NCBI RefSeq assembly: GCF_002798015.1
Contig: NZ_PGTZ01000012.1
Coordinates: forward strand, 62,001-126,000
Reading direction: 5' to 3'
Source of the DNA: Luteimicrobium subarcticum
Lineage (GTDB): Bacteria; Actinomycetota; Actinomycetes; Actinomycetales; Cellulomonadaceae
DNA: 64,000 nucleotides
The first letter of the stretch is position 1, and each line of letters begins with the position of its first letter. The notes beneath the pieces were generated by a model. That model was not told where the DNA came from. It worked only from the letters and a program-made list of their open reading frames with translations, and searched no databases. This document shows positions 39,366-46,458 of this stretch, piece after piece. The position numbers and the translations under genes are program-made.

Positions 39366-40015
39366 CTACCCGCCGAGCGCGTGGCCCAGTCCGAGGACCA
39401 GATCGCCGACCCCGTCGAGAACGCCGCCGAGCAGACCCGGGGCCCGCGTCGGCTCGCTCGTCGGCGGGGCCGTGGCCGTGGGCGTCGGCGCGCTGCGCGG
39501 CGTCGCAGTTGCCGACGGCGCGGGCGAGCTCGTGGCGCGAGGGGACGGCGCGCTGTTCGTCGGCTTCGGCCCGGGCGAGCTCGTCGGCTTCGGCGTCGCG
39601 CTCGCGCGCGGCTCGCTCGCCGGCACCGTCTCGTCGAGCGCGGCCGGAGCGAGCGCGCCCGGCGTCCCCGTGCGCACCGCGTCCTCGCGCGGCGTCGCGC
39701 TCGGGCGCGCGGGCGGCGTCTTCTTCCCGCGGGTCGGCTCCGGAGACTTCGAGGGCTTCACGATCGCCGGCACCGCGGCGACGGGCGACGGGCTCGCCGT
39801 GCCGGTGCGGATCGAGAAGCCGAGGAACGCGACCGCCGCCGCGAGGAACATGAGCGCGATCGCCAGGAGCGGGCTGCGTCTGCGGGCGGGCGCATGGTCG
39901 TCGCGCTCGGCCGCCTCGCGTCGCCGAGCGGGAAGGTGCCGGCCTCGCTCTGGCCGGGAATCGGCGCGACCGTGGAGTACCCGGCCTCGTCGTTGTGTTG
40001 CCATACTGGAAACAC
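39366..40015 (-). pseudogene. Frameshifted membrane-anchored Pro/Ser/Thr-rich protein
   Basis: Two reading frames together look like one gene. From GTG 40015 one frame encodes QHNDEAGYSTVAPIPGQ and onward with almost every third base G or C. Around 39905-39930 coding character moves by one base to the frame ending at 39366. That frame encodes a basic stretch, one membrane helix (SPLLAIALMFLAAAVAFLGF), a ~110-residue Pro/Ser/Thr/Ala-rich region and a hydrophobic Gly/Leu C-terminus. A 212-residue ORF from ATG 40004 exists in the second frame, but its first 30 codons have poor third-position GC. No slippery sequence is seen, so a one-base deletion is the likeliest cause. Function unknown; probably surface-exposed. 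Confidence 0.55.
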
Positions 40016-40026
40016 ACGGCTAAGGT
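39998..40026 (+). promoter_or_regulatory. Promoter of the membrane protein/winged-helix pair
   Basis: TTGCCA (39998-40003) and TAAGGT (40021-40026) are spaced by 17 bp, and TAAGGT is 7 bases before ATG 40034. The inverted repeat GGAAAC (40008-40013)/GTTTCC (40025-40030) overlaps the spacer and -10, as expected for an autoregulatory operator. Confidence 0.7.
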
Positions 40027-40033
40027 TTCCGGC

Positions 40034-40471
40034 ATGGAAACCGGACCTGACCCTTCGCAGTCCCACGATGAGGCCCAGCGGATGCTCGAGCAGCTGGCCC
40101 ACGACGAAAGCGCTGTTCGCTACCCACCTCTGCCGCATTGGTTCTTCCTGGCGATGGCGGCAGTCGTCGCCGGGTTGGCCCTGGTACAGCTGCTGCCACC
40201 AGGCGATGCACACAGAGCGACCCTGGCCATTGGTGCGATTGCCCTCGTCCTCGCCTCGAGATACTGGCTCAACCGCGATGGGGTCTCGTGGGCGTCCGCG
40301 CGCTTCGCTGACACGATGCCCTTCCTGTTGAGCATCCTGGGGATCTTCGCCGTGAGCTGGGTGGTCTCGTCGACCACCAGCGCATGGTGGATCTGGATCA
40401 TCGGCGCCGTGCTGGCGGGCGGCATCGTGGTCCGCACGGGCCGCGCCTACCGCAGGGAGTTCGGCGCATGA
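40034..40471 (+). CDS. Four-helix membrane protein, element cargo
   Basis: A 145-residue protein with a polar N-terminus and four hydrophobic segments (about residues 37-58, 65-82, 95-114 and 117-136), ending in a basic tail. No family is recognised with certainty. Its stop overlaps the winged-helix gene start by ATGA, so the two are co-translated. Third-position GC is lower than in flanking genes, in keeping with acquisition by transfer. Confidence 0.8.
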   Translation: METGPDPSQSHDEAQRMLEQLAHDESAVRYPPLPHWFFLAMAAVVAGLALVQLLPPGDAHRATLAIGAIALVLASRYWLNRDGVSWASARFADTMPFLLSILGIFAVSWVVSSTTSAWWIWIIGAVLAGGIVVRTGRAYRREFGA

Positions 40472-40770
40472 CCTCCGTCGGGCCGGTCTTCAACGAGGTC
40501 ATCCACGCACCCCAGCGGCTGCGCATCTGCGCAATGCTGAGCGGCGCGCACAAGGTCGAGTTCCGCCTGCTGCAGGACCAGCTCGAACTGTCCAAGTCCG
40601 CGCTCAGCAAGCACCTGACACTCCTCGTCGATGCCGGCTACGTCAGCCAGGACCGCGCCCTGCAGAACTCGCGCAACCGGCTCTGGCTCTCCCTGACGTC
40701 CGAAGGGGCCAGTGCCTACGCCGCCCACGTCCAGGCGCTCCAACAGATCGTCGCCACCCACACGACGTGA
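40468..40770 (+). CDS. Winged-helix transcriptional regulator (PF13601-like)
   Basis: A 100-residue MarR/ArsR-like single-domain regulator. The recognition helix region is LQDQLELSKSALSKHLTLLVDAGYVSQ, followed by a wing (LQNSRNRLWLSLTSEGASAY). It is coupled to the membrane protein gene and probably represses their shared promoter, which holds a GGAAAC/GTTTCC dyad (inference). No sensor domain is visible. Confidence 0.88.
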   Translation: MTSVGPVFNEVIHAPQRLRICAMLSGAHKVEFRLLQDQLELSKSALSKHLTLLVDAGYVSQDRALQNSRNRLWLSLTSEGASAYAAHVQALQQIVATHTT

Positions 40771-40928
40771 CCTGCAGTGCCACTAGGCCGCAGGAAGGCC
40801 GACGAGTGACAGCCTGCTGCTGGACTCATCGAGTGCCCCCGATGCGCGATCCCTCGTCCTTGCAGGTCCGCAGCACGCGGGTCTCTGCTACAGGCAGGTC
40901 GGCGCATCCCCCCTGCTGCGTCGACACC

Positions 40929-40968
40929 GCCGCCCCTCACGCTTCGGCGTGGGGGGCGGCCTTTCGTT
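40929..40968 (+). terminator. Strong intrinsic terminator
   Basis: A 14-bp stem (GCCGCCCCTCACGC against GCGTGGGGGGCGGC, one G-U) closed by a TTCG tetraloop and followed by CTTTCGTT. It ends the membrane protein/regulator transcript. The rest of 40771-41023 shows no gene. Confidence 0.9.
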
Positions 40969-41023
40969 GTGCTCCTGGCGAACTCGGGCACCTGGGCGAC
41001 CGCCTCGGGAGGACGCTGGCGGC

Positions 41024-41170
41024 ATGAACAATCCTCTGTGCGACGAGTGTGGCGATCCGATGGCACCGAAGTACGGCCCGAGGCGCGGCCTCCGGCCCAG
41101 CCTCAGGACCGCCAGGGTCACCCAGGTCGGCTGGCGATGCATCAACCCGGACTGCCCCGCCTGCGTCTGA
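41024..41170 (+). CDS. Small zinc-ribbon-like protein
   Basis: A 48-residue protein with two cysteine pairs, CDEC near the N-terminus and CINPDCPAC at the C-terminus, separated by a basic stretch. This fits a zinc ribbon. ATG 41024 has GGGAGGA about 12 bases upstream. No family function is recognised; DNA or RNA binding is an inference from the basic middle. Confidence 0.6.
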   Translation: MNNPLCDECGDPMAPKYGPRRGLRPSLRTARVTQVGWRCINPDCPACV

Positions 41171-41207
41171 CTGGTCCGCCGTCACACCCGGGCGGGACAC
41201 TGGCCCC

Positions 41208-41513
41208 ATGCCCCGCCCGCCGACGCCCGACTTCGCGATGCTGCCCGTGAACCGTGAGGCGCAGCTCCGGCCCGTCGCGGTGCGCGTGCTCGACGAGCCC
41301 GTGCCGGCGCGCGCCACGGGCCCCACCTACGGCGACGGCACCGTCACGGTCGACGTGCTCGTGGTCGCTGCCGCGCGCGGTGCCCTGTGCGTACAGCAGA
41401 CCGCCCCGGGGTGGCCCGCGTGGCGGGCATGGCTCCCCACGGGCGGCGTCGACCGCGTCACGCCTCCAGCTGCGCCGGCTCGTCCGGCAGGATCGTCGGT
41501 CGAGACGCCGTGA
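41208..41513 (+). CDS. Unknown protein with altered 3' end overlapping the integrase
   Basis: A 101-residue ORF of unknown family. Third positions are almost all G/C through WLPTGGVDRVT (to about 41461), then lose that bias exactly where the ORF runs antisense into the end of the integrase gene. This suggests the original C-terminus was lost when the integrase module joined. GACACT lies 6 bases before ATG 41208, a near match to the leaderless pattern. Confidence 0.55.
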   Translation: MPRPPTPDFAMLPVNREAQLRPVAVRVLDEPVPARATGPTYGDGTVTVDVLVVAAARGALCVQQTAPGWPAWRAWLPTGGVDRVTPPAAPARPAGSSVETP

Positions 41514-42696
41514 GCGCCTGCGACAGCGCGGCCGACACGGCGGCGCGAGCGGCCGGCATTACGTGCCCGTACCGGTCGACGGTCGTCGTGATGCTTTCGT
41601 GGCCCAGGTGCGCCTGCACGTAGTTGATCGGGATCCCGGCGCCGAGCAGCCAGCTCGCGCAGGTGTGCCTGGCGTCGTGCACGCGCGGTCGCTTCCCGAG
41701 CGGTGGGTCGAGCGGCTCGATCGGCTTCCCGTGGTCGTCGAGGCGGCGGGCGACCCGCTTCGCCTTCGGCCCCGACCGCTGCCCAGGCTCCCCGTTCGCG
41801 AGCCGCACCGCGGGCTGCCAGACGTTGTCGTGGAACGTCTGCGGCTTCACCGGCTCGTCGCGCGCGTTGACGAACAGGAACGCGTCGGCCGGGCGACGAC
41901 CGACGAACGGCGCGAGCACCTCTACGGTCTCCGGCGCGAGCGCGATCGTTCGCTGCGACCGCTTCGACTTCGGCGGACCCAGGACCCTGCCCTCGTCCGC
42001 CTCCTTCCAGGCGCGCGTCACGGTGATCGTCCCGTGCTCGAGGTCGACGTCGCCCACGTGTAGCGCCGTGATCTCGCCCCAGCGCAGGCCGGTCGCGAAC
42101 AGCACCTCGACGAACGGGCGCCACGTCGACGTGAAGCACCCCAGGAACCGCGTGTACTCGTCGTGCGTCAGGAACACCATCGGCTCGACGACAGTCCGAG
42201 GCAGGCGCGTGCCGCGGCACGGGTTCGAGGGGATCAGCCCGCGCTTCACTGCCGCCGTCATCGCTGCCGAGACGAAGCCGTGCTTGTTCTTGATGGTCTT
42301 CCCGCTCGCGCCCGCAGTCTCGAGCTCGCGCACCCAGCGACCCACGGCGCCCGGCTCGACGGCCGTCAGCGGGAGTTCGCCGAGAGCTCCGAGGTCGTTC
42401 GCGATGTACGACCGGTACCTGCTCGTCGTGCCCGACGTCACGCCCGTGAGCGAGTCGACGTGCTCGGTGCACCACGACGCCACCGTGTGATCGCCCGCGC
42501 TCGCACCGCGCGACTCCGCGAGCAGGCGCAGGGACTCCTCCACGCCGTAGGTCCCGAGCCACTTCGAGAACCGGCGGGCGTCAGCCTGACGTCGGAAAGT
42601 CTCGGACGACTGACGGCCGGCGAGCCGGAAGCGGACCTTCCATGTCTTGTCGCCCTTCGCAGAGACGTGCATCGTGGGCTCTCGCATGGCGCCCAT
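41458..42696 (-). CDS. Tyrosine-type site-specific integrase
   Basis: A 412-residue phage-type integrase of the element. Order: an N-terminal arm-binding region (KGDKTWKVRFRLAGRQ), a SAM-like core-binding domain (about residues 75-165), and the catalytic domain with Arg in TGLRWGEITAL, Lys in PKSKRSQRTI, HDARH, the LGHES histidine, and the nucleophile Tyr in TVDRYGHV. All catalytic residues are present, so it should be active. ATG 42696 has GGGAGGG 7 bases upstream; the in-frame extension to 42765 runs through the repeat region. Confidence 0.95.
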   Translation of the reverse strand: MGAMREPTMHVSAKGDKTWKVRFRLAGRQSSETFRRQADARRFSKWLGTYGVEESLRLLAESRGASAGDHTVASWCTEHVDSLTGVTSGTTSRYRSYIANDLGALGELPLTAVEPGAVGRWVRELETAGASGKTIKNKHGFVSAAMTAAVKRGLIPSNPCRGTRLPRTVVEPMVFLTHDEYTRFLGCFTSTWRPFVEVLFATGLRWGEITALHVGDVDLEHGTITVTRAWKEADEGRVLGPPKSKRSQRTIALAPETVEVLAPFVGRRPADAFLFVNARDEPVKPQTFHDNVWQPAVRLANGEPGQRSGPKAKRVARRLDDHGKPIEPLDPPLGKRPRVHDARHTCASWLLGAGIPINYVQAHLGHESITTTVDRYGHVMPAARAAVSAALSQALTASRPTILPDEPAQLEA

Positions 42697-42709
42697 CTTG
42701 CCCTCCCAA

Positions 42710-42749
42710 GTGGGTACACCGTACCCATCTGCCGCCGCTGGGTACCCAG
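42710..42749. repeat. Right cluster of GGTACCC sites beside the integrase
   Basis: GTGGGTACACC (42710-42720), the reverse complement of part of the left site, then GTACCCAT and the palindrome CTGGGTACCCAG (42738-42749). It lies between the integrase start and attR, where arm-type sites and the integrase promoter are expected. Confidence 0.5.
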
Positions 42750-42828
42750 GTTCACCCGCGAGCACCGCCTGGCGCCGTTGTAATCAAGCCGATCCTGACG
42801 TCTCCCCTGCTCGCATCCTACCGTCAAA

Positions 42829-42870
42829 GGGGTTCAAGTCCCCCTCCGGACACTCGTTGAGACAGCGACG
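42829..42870 (+). other. attR: right 42-bp direct repeat
   Basis: Identical to 39186-39227. It contains only the last 24 bases of tRNA-Leu, so it is an attachment-site copy and not a second tRNA gene. Confidence 0.9.
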
Positions 42871-42873
42871 AAG

Positions 42874-42912
42874 AAGGCCCCTTACCTGCGGAGACGCACG
42901 GCGAGGGGCCTT
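42874..42912 (+). terminator. Diverged copy of the tRNA terminator
   Basis: AAGGCCCCT pairs with AGGGGCCTT with a weaker inner stem. It is homologous to 39230-39272 but with a one-base shift and several changes, so element and chromosome each contributed one hairpin. Confidence 0.7.
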
Positions 42913-43109
42913 GTTCGTACCGTGGCTGGCCGGACGTCCTTGCGCACCGCGGACGGGGTCGAGGTCGCAGACCGCGCCGCGGTGCGTCTCGATGCCCTGT
43001 CTGCGGGGCGAACCAGCGTTTCCCCGAGTCCGACCGGCCCGGCCCCGGTCGGAAGCACGTCTCGCGCGGACCTGTCGCGCACCCCGCCCGTCCGCGCCAC
43101 GATGGCCGG

Positions 43110-43181
43110 ATGGAGGCAGGAGCTGCACCAGGGCACCGCCCCCGCCCGGAGCACCACGCCGCGTGCGGGGTCGCCCCGTGA
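43110..43181 (+). CDS. Possible 23-residue leader ORF before the permease
   Basis: CACGAT (43098-43103) is 6 bases before ATG 43110, which opens a 23-codon ORF (MEAGAAPGHRPRPEHHAACG...). Its TGA at 43179-43181 overlaps the permease GTG. It could couple translation of the permease. No signature supports a function for the peptide. A 9-bp inverted repeat (43029-43037/43045-43053) lies upstream. Confidence 0.35.
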   Translation: MEAGAAPGHRPRPEHHAACGVAP

Positions 43182-44644
43182 CCGGCGACGTCGGACGCGC
43201 CGACGCCGGAACGAGCCGCGCGGCGAGCGCCCCACGAGAGACCTCGGTCGGGCGAGGGACGCTCGTCACGCTCGTCGTCGGGTCGATGGTGGGCGCCGGG
43301 GTGTTCTCGCTGCCGGGGCGGTTCGCGGACGTCACCGGCGTCGCGGGCACGCTCATCACGTGGGCGCTCGCCGGGACCGGGATGTTCCTGCTCGCGCTCG
43401 TCCTGCAGTCCCTCGCGGTGCGCGCACCGCACCTCGACGCCGGGATCTACGCCTACGCGAAGGCCGGGTTCGGCGAGTACGCCGGGTTCCTGTCCGCGAT
43501 CGGGTACTGGGCGTCCGCGTGCGTCGGGAACGTCGCCTACTGGGTGCTCATCATGTCGACCGTCGGGCAGCTGTGGCCCGCGCTGGGAGCCGGCGACACC
43601 TGGCTCGCGACCGCCCTGTCCAGCGCGGGGATCTGGGGGTTCTTCCTCGTGGTGCGCCGCGGGATCCGCAGCGCCGCGGGGCTCAACCGCGTCGTCACGG
43701 TCGCGAAGGTCGTCCCGCTGGTCGCGTTCGTGCTCATCGCCGTGCTCGTGTGCGACCCGCACGTCCTCGCCGACAACTGGTCCGGCTCCCCCGCGTCGGG
43801 CTCGCTGGTCAGCCAGGTGCGCGGGACCCTCCTCGTCACCGTGTTCGCGTTCCTGGGCGTCGAGGGCGCGAGCGTGTGGTCGCGTCACGCGCGCGACCGT
43901 CGTGACGTGGGGCGCGCCACCGTCCTCGGGTTCCTGTCCGTGCTCGCCGTGTTCGCGTCCGTGACGGTGGTCAGCTACGGCGTGCTGCCGCAGGACCAGA
44001 TCGCCGCCCTGCCCGAGCCGTCGCTCGCCGGAGTGCTCGAGGCCGCCGTCGGCACCTGGGGGTCCGTCCTCGTGAGCGTCGGCCTCGTGGTCGCGGTCCT
44101 GGGCGCCTACCTGTCCTGGACGCTCATGGCTGCCGAGGTGCTGTTCGTCGCCGCCCGCGACGACGACATGCCGCGGTTCCTGCGCCGGACCAACGCCGCC
44201 GACGTCCCGGTCGGCGCGCTCCTCCTGTCCGCCGTCCTCGCGCAGGCCGTCCTGCTCCTCAGCCGGTTCTCCCAGGACGCCTTCACGTTCGCGCAGGACC
44301 TCACCAGCGCGCTCGCGCTCGTCCCCTACGTCCTCGCCGCCGGGTTCGGGCTGCTCGTCGTCGCCCGACGTACCGGGTACGGGCCGACCGAGCGCGCCGG
44401 ACCGGACCGGCTCGTCGCCGGCCTCGCGACCCTCTACACCCTGCTCCTGCTCGTCGGCGCCGGACCGAAGTACGTCCTCGTGTCCGCGCTCGTGTACGCG
44501 CCGGCGACCGTCCTGCTCCTGCGCACCCGCCGCGAGCAGGGCCGCCGGCTCCTGCGCGCCCCGGAGGTCGTGGTCGTCGTCGTGCTCGTCGCCGCCGCCG
44601 CGAGCGCGGTCGTGCTGCTCGCGACCGACCGGCTCGACGTGTGA
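43178..44644 (+). CDS. APC-family basic amino acid/polyamine antiporter
   Basis: A 488-residue permease with about 12-13 hydrophobic helices. The first helix has VGSMVGAGVFSLPGRF, the substrate-binding signature of APC antiporters, and the following HLDAGIYAYAKAGFGEYAGF block resembles arginine/ornithine (ArcD) and lysine exchangers. The substrate is therefore probably a cationic amino acid (inference). GTG 43178 is the only plausible start before helix 1. Confidence 0.9.
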   Translation: MTGDVGRADAGTSRAASAPRETSVGRGTLVTLVVGSMVGAGVFSLPGRFADVTGVAGTLITWALAGTGMFLLALVLQSLAVRAPHLDAGIYAYAKAGFGEYAGFLSAIGYWASACVGNVAYWVLIMSTVGQLWPALGAGDTWLATALSSAGIWGFFLVVRRGIRSAAGLNRVVTVAKVVPLVAFVLIAVLVCDPHVLADNWSGSPASGSLVSQVRGTLLVTVFAFLGVEGASVWSRHARDRRDVGRATVLGFLSVLAVFASVTVVSYGVLPQDQIAALPEPSLAGVLEAAVGTWGSVLVSVGLVVAVLGAYLSWTLMAAEVLFVAARDDDMPRFLRRTNAADVPVGALLLSAVLAQAVLLLSRFSQDAFTFAQDLTSALALVPYVLAAGFGLLVVARRTGYGPTERAGPDRLVAGLATLYTLLLLVGAGPKYVLVSALVYAPATVLLLRTRREQGRRLLRAPEVVVVVVLVAAAASAVVLLATDRLDV

Positions 44645-44706
44645 CAGGCGGTCACGACACCGCTGCGACACCCGCCGGACGGCACGACGACACCCCTCCC
44701 GCCAGG

Positions 44707-44712
44707 TACGGT
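44707..44712 (+). promoter_or_regulatory. -10 hexamer of the 44719 membrane protein gene
   Basis: TACGGT with a 6-base spacer to GTG 44719; it decides this start over the longer frame opening at 44641. Confidence 0.65.
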
Positions 44713-44718
44713 GCGGGC

Positions 44719-45687
44719 GTGAGCAGTCCACCCGTCGAGCCGTCCCCCGGCTCGCTCTCCGAGCGCCTCGCCCTGCGGGTGCGCTCGACCGTCTCCCTCG
44801 CGCGCGACGTCGCGTTCGCCGAGCCGTCGACCGTCGAGGCCGCCGCGCTGCGCCTCGGGTCGTCGCGCCGGTACCTCGCGCCCATCGCCTGGGCCGCCGG
44901 CACGCTGATCCTGCTGCTCGCCGGCATCCGGCTCCTCATCCGCAACTGGCGGCTCACGTTCATCGAGCTGCTCCCCGCCGCCTGGGTGTGGCTCGCCATG
45001 TGGGACCTCAAGCAGCACACCCTGCGCGGCGAGCCGTTCCGCGACCTGCACCTGCCGGGGATGCTCGCCCTGTCCGCGCTCACGGTGGTCATCAGCATCG
45101 CCGCCCTGTGGTGCAACACCGTGTTCGCGTTCGCGATCGAGAACGACCCGCCCTGGATCCGGCCTGCGGCGCGCCGCGCCAACACCGCGTGGCGCGCGAT
45201 CGTCGTCGCCGGCGTCGCCGTCGGGGTGGTGCTCGCGGTCGCCGTCGCCTGGGTCCCGCGCACCGGCTCCGGGCTGCTGTTCCTCGCCGTGCTCGGCGCG
45301 ACCCTCGCGATCATGCTGACGTCGTTCGTCACCGTGCCCGCCCGGATCGTGGGGAACGCCGGGCGCAAGAAGCGTCTCGTGCTGCGCGAGACCGTCGGGT
45401 CGTGGACCGCGTCCGGCGCGCTCTCCGCCGTCGCCATGACTCCCGGGTTCGTGCTCGACCGCGTCGGGCTCGTCCTCATCGGGCTTCCGGGGTTCCGCAT
45501 CCTCGGGTTCGTCCTGCTGTCCCTCGGGACCACGCTCTACGCCGCCGGCATGACGTCCGCGCGAGCCGTGAAGCTCACCGTCAAGCTGTCCCCGGGGGGC
45601 GGGCCGCGGGCCACGGTGGACGACGACGGCACGGTGGACGACGCCGCGGACGACGCGCCGACGACGTCGGAGCAGCGCTCCGCCTGA
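44719..45687 (+). CDS. Integral membrane protein of unknown function
   Basis: A 322-residue protein with five to six hydrophobic helices between residues 55 and 280, an N-terminal helix of about 50 residues and an acidic C-terminal tail. It resembles uncharacterised actinobacterial membrane proteins but I do not recognise a family with a known role. GTG 44719 is fixed by TACGGT 6 bases upstream. Confidence 0.8.
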   Translation: MSSPPVEPSPGSLSERLALRVRSTVSLARDVAFAEPSTVEAAALRLGSSRRYLAPIAWAAGTLILLLAGIRLLIRNWRLTFIELLPAAWVWLAMWDLKQHTLRGEPFRDLHLPGMLALSALTVVISIAALWCNTVFAFAIENDPPWIRPAARRANTAWRAIVVAGVAVGVVLAVAVAWVPRTGSGLLFLAVLGATLAIMLTSFVTVPARIVGNAGRKKRLVLRETVGSWTASGALSAVAMTPGFVLDRVGLVLIGLPGFRILGFVLLSLGTTLYAAGMTSARAVKLTVKLSPGGGPRATVDDDGTVDDAADDAPTTSEQRSA

Positions 45688-45695
45688 GCGGACCG

Positions 45696-46394
45696 TCAGG
45701 GCGCGAGCCGCTCCCCCACCGGCACGTCCACGTCCGTCCGGTTGCCCGCCGGAGCGAGCGGGCACACCCACCGCGGGTCGTAACGGCACGACGGGTGGTA
45801 CAGGAAGTTGAGGTCGAGGACCATCTCCCCCGAGCTCCGCGACGCGACGCCGCCGGTGCCGAGGTCCGCGCCCTTGGCCGTGTCGAGCAGGTATCGCCCA
45901 CCGCCGTACGACGTCCTGCCGGACGTGCCGTCGCGCAGCGGCAGGAAGATCCCGCCGCCGTACTGCGCGAGCCACCACACGTCGAGGTCGCCGTCGAACG
46001 GCGCGGGCAGGTGCACCCGGCCCACGCGCAGCAACGACGTCACACCGTCCGCGCCCGTCGACAGGTGCAGCGGGGCGGTCGCAGGCGCCGCGTCGAGCGT
46101 GACCTCGAACCGCCACGCCGGGTCGTAGCCCGCGTACGGCAGGCCCGTCTCGCGCAGGAGGTCGTCCGGGGCGAGCGGGCTCTGCGGGTGCTCGCGGAAC
46201 AGGGCGTCACGGCCCGCCCGCCAGCGGGCGTGCCCCGCCTCCGGGTCGGCGCTGCGCCGCACGTCCGCGTAGAGCTCAGCGACCCGGCGGCGCCAGTCCG
46301 CGAGGTCCAGGACGGTCCGAGTGCCGGGCCCGGCGTCGTTCGCGGTGCCGTTCTCGGTAGCGGGCCCGGGGCCTGGGGTGTCATCGACGGTCAC
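45696..46394 (-). CDS. DUF1684 family protein
   Basis: A 232-residue protein with the DUF1684 pattern: a helical N-terminus (LADWRRRVAELYADVR), then WWLAQYGGGIFLPLRDGTSG, YGGGRYLLDTAKG and DLNFLYHPSCRYDPRWVCPLAP. The conserved Cys/Asp/His residues near the end suggest an enzyme site, function unknown. GTG 46394 has CAGAAT 7 bases upstream. It converges with the 44719 gene, stop codons 8 bases apart. Confidence 0.88.
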   Translation of the reverse strand: MTVDDTPGPGPATENGTANDAGPGTRTVLDLADWRRRVAELYADVRRSADPEAGHARWRAGRDALFREHPQSPLAPDDLLRETGLPYAGYDPAWRFEVTLDAAPATAPLHLSTGADGVTSLLRVGRVHLPAPFDGDLDVWWLAQYGGGIFLPLRDGTSGRTSYGGGRYLLDTAKGADLGTGGVASRSSGEMVLDLNFLYHPSCRYDPRWVCPLAPAGNRTDVDVPVGERLAP

Positions 46395-46458
46395 CCGACC
46401 GATTCTGCGCCCGCCGTGCCGCCGTCGCCTGTCCCGCAGACCCGTCGGTGCGCGGCCG

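Larger units (their letters stand above)
39186..42870. mobile_element. Small integrated element in tRNA-Leu
   Basis: A region of 3.6 kb bounded by 42-bp identical direct repeats, the first covering the tRNA 3' end (39186-39227), the second at 42829-42870. It carries a full-length tyrosine integrase next to the right repeat, reading leftwards. Cargo: a frameshifted membrane-anchored gene, a membrane protein/winged-helix pair, a zinc-ribbon protein and a 3'-altered gene. No replication, transfer or phage structural gene is seen, so it is a minimal or reduced integrative element. Confidence 0.88.

Noticed and set aside
39366-40004. A clean 212-residue membrane protein from ATG 40004
   Set aside because: The first 30 codons lack the genome's third-position GC bias, while the adjacent frame has it. 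A frameshifted gene explains the data better.
42829-42870. A second tRNA-Leu gene
   Set aside because: Only the last 24 bases of the tRNA are present. It is the right attachment site.
42647-43177. An N-terminal extension of the APC permease back to 42647
   Set aside because: The extension crosses the att repeat and terminator, has no coding character, and the family N-terminus begins after GTG 43178.
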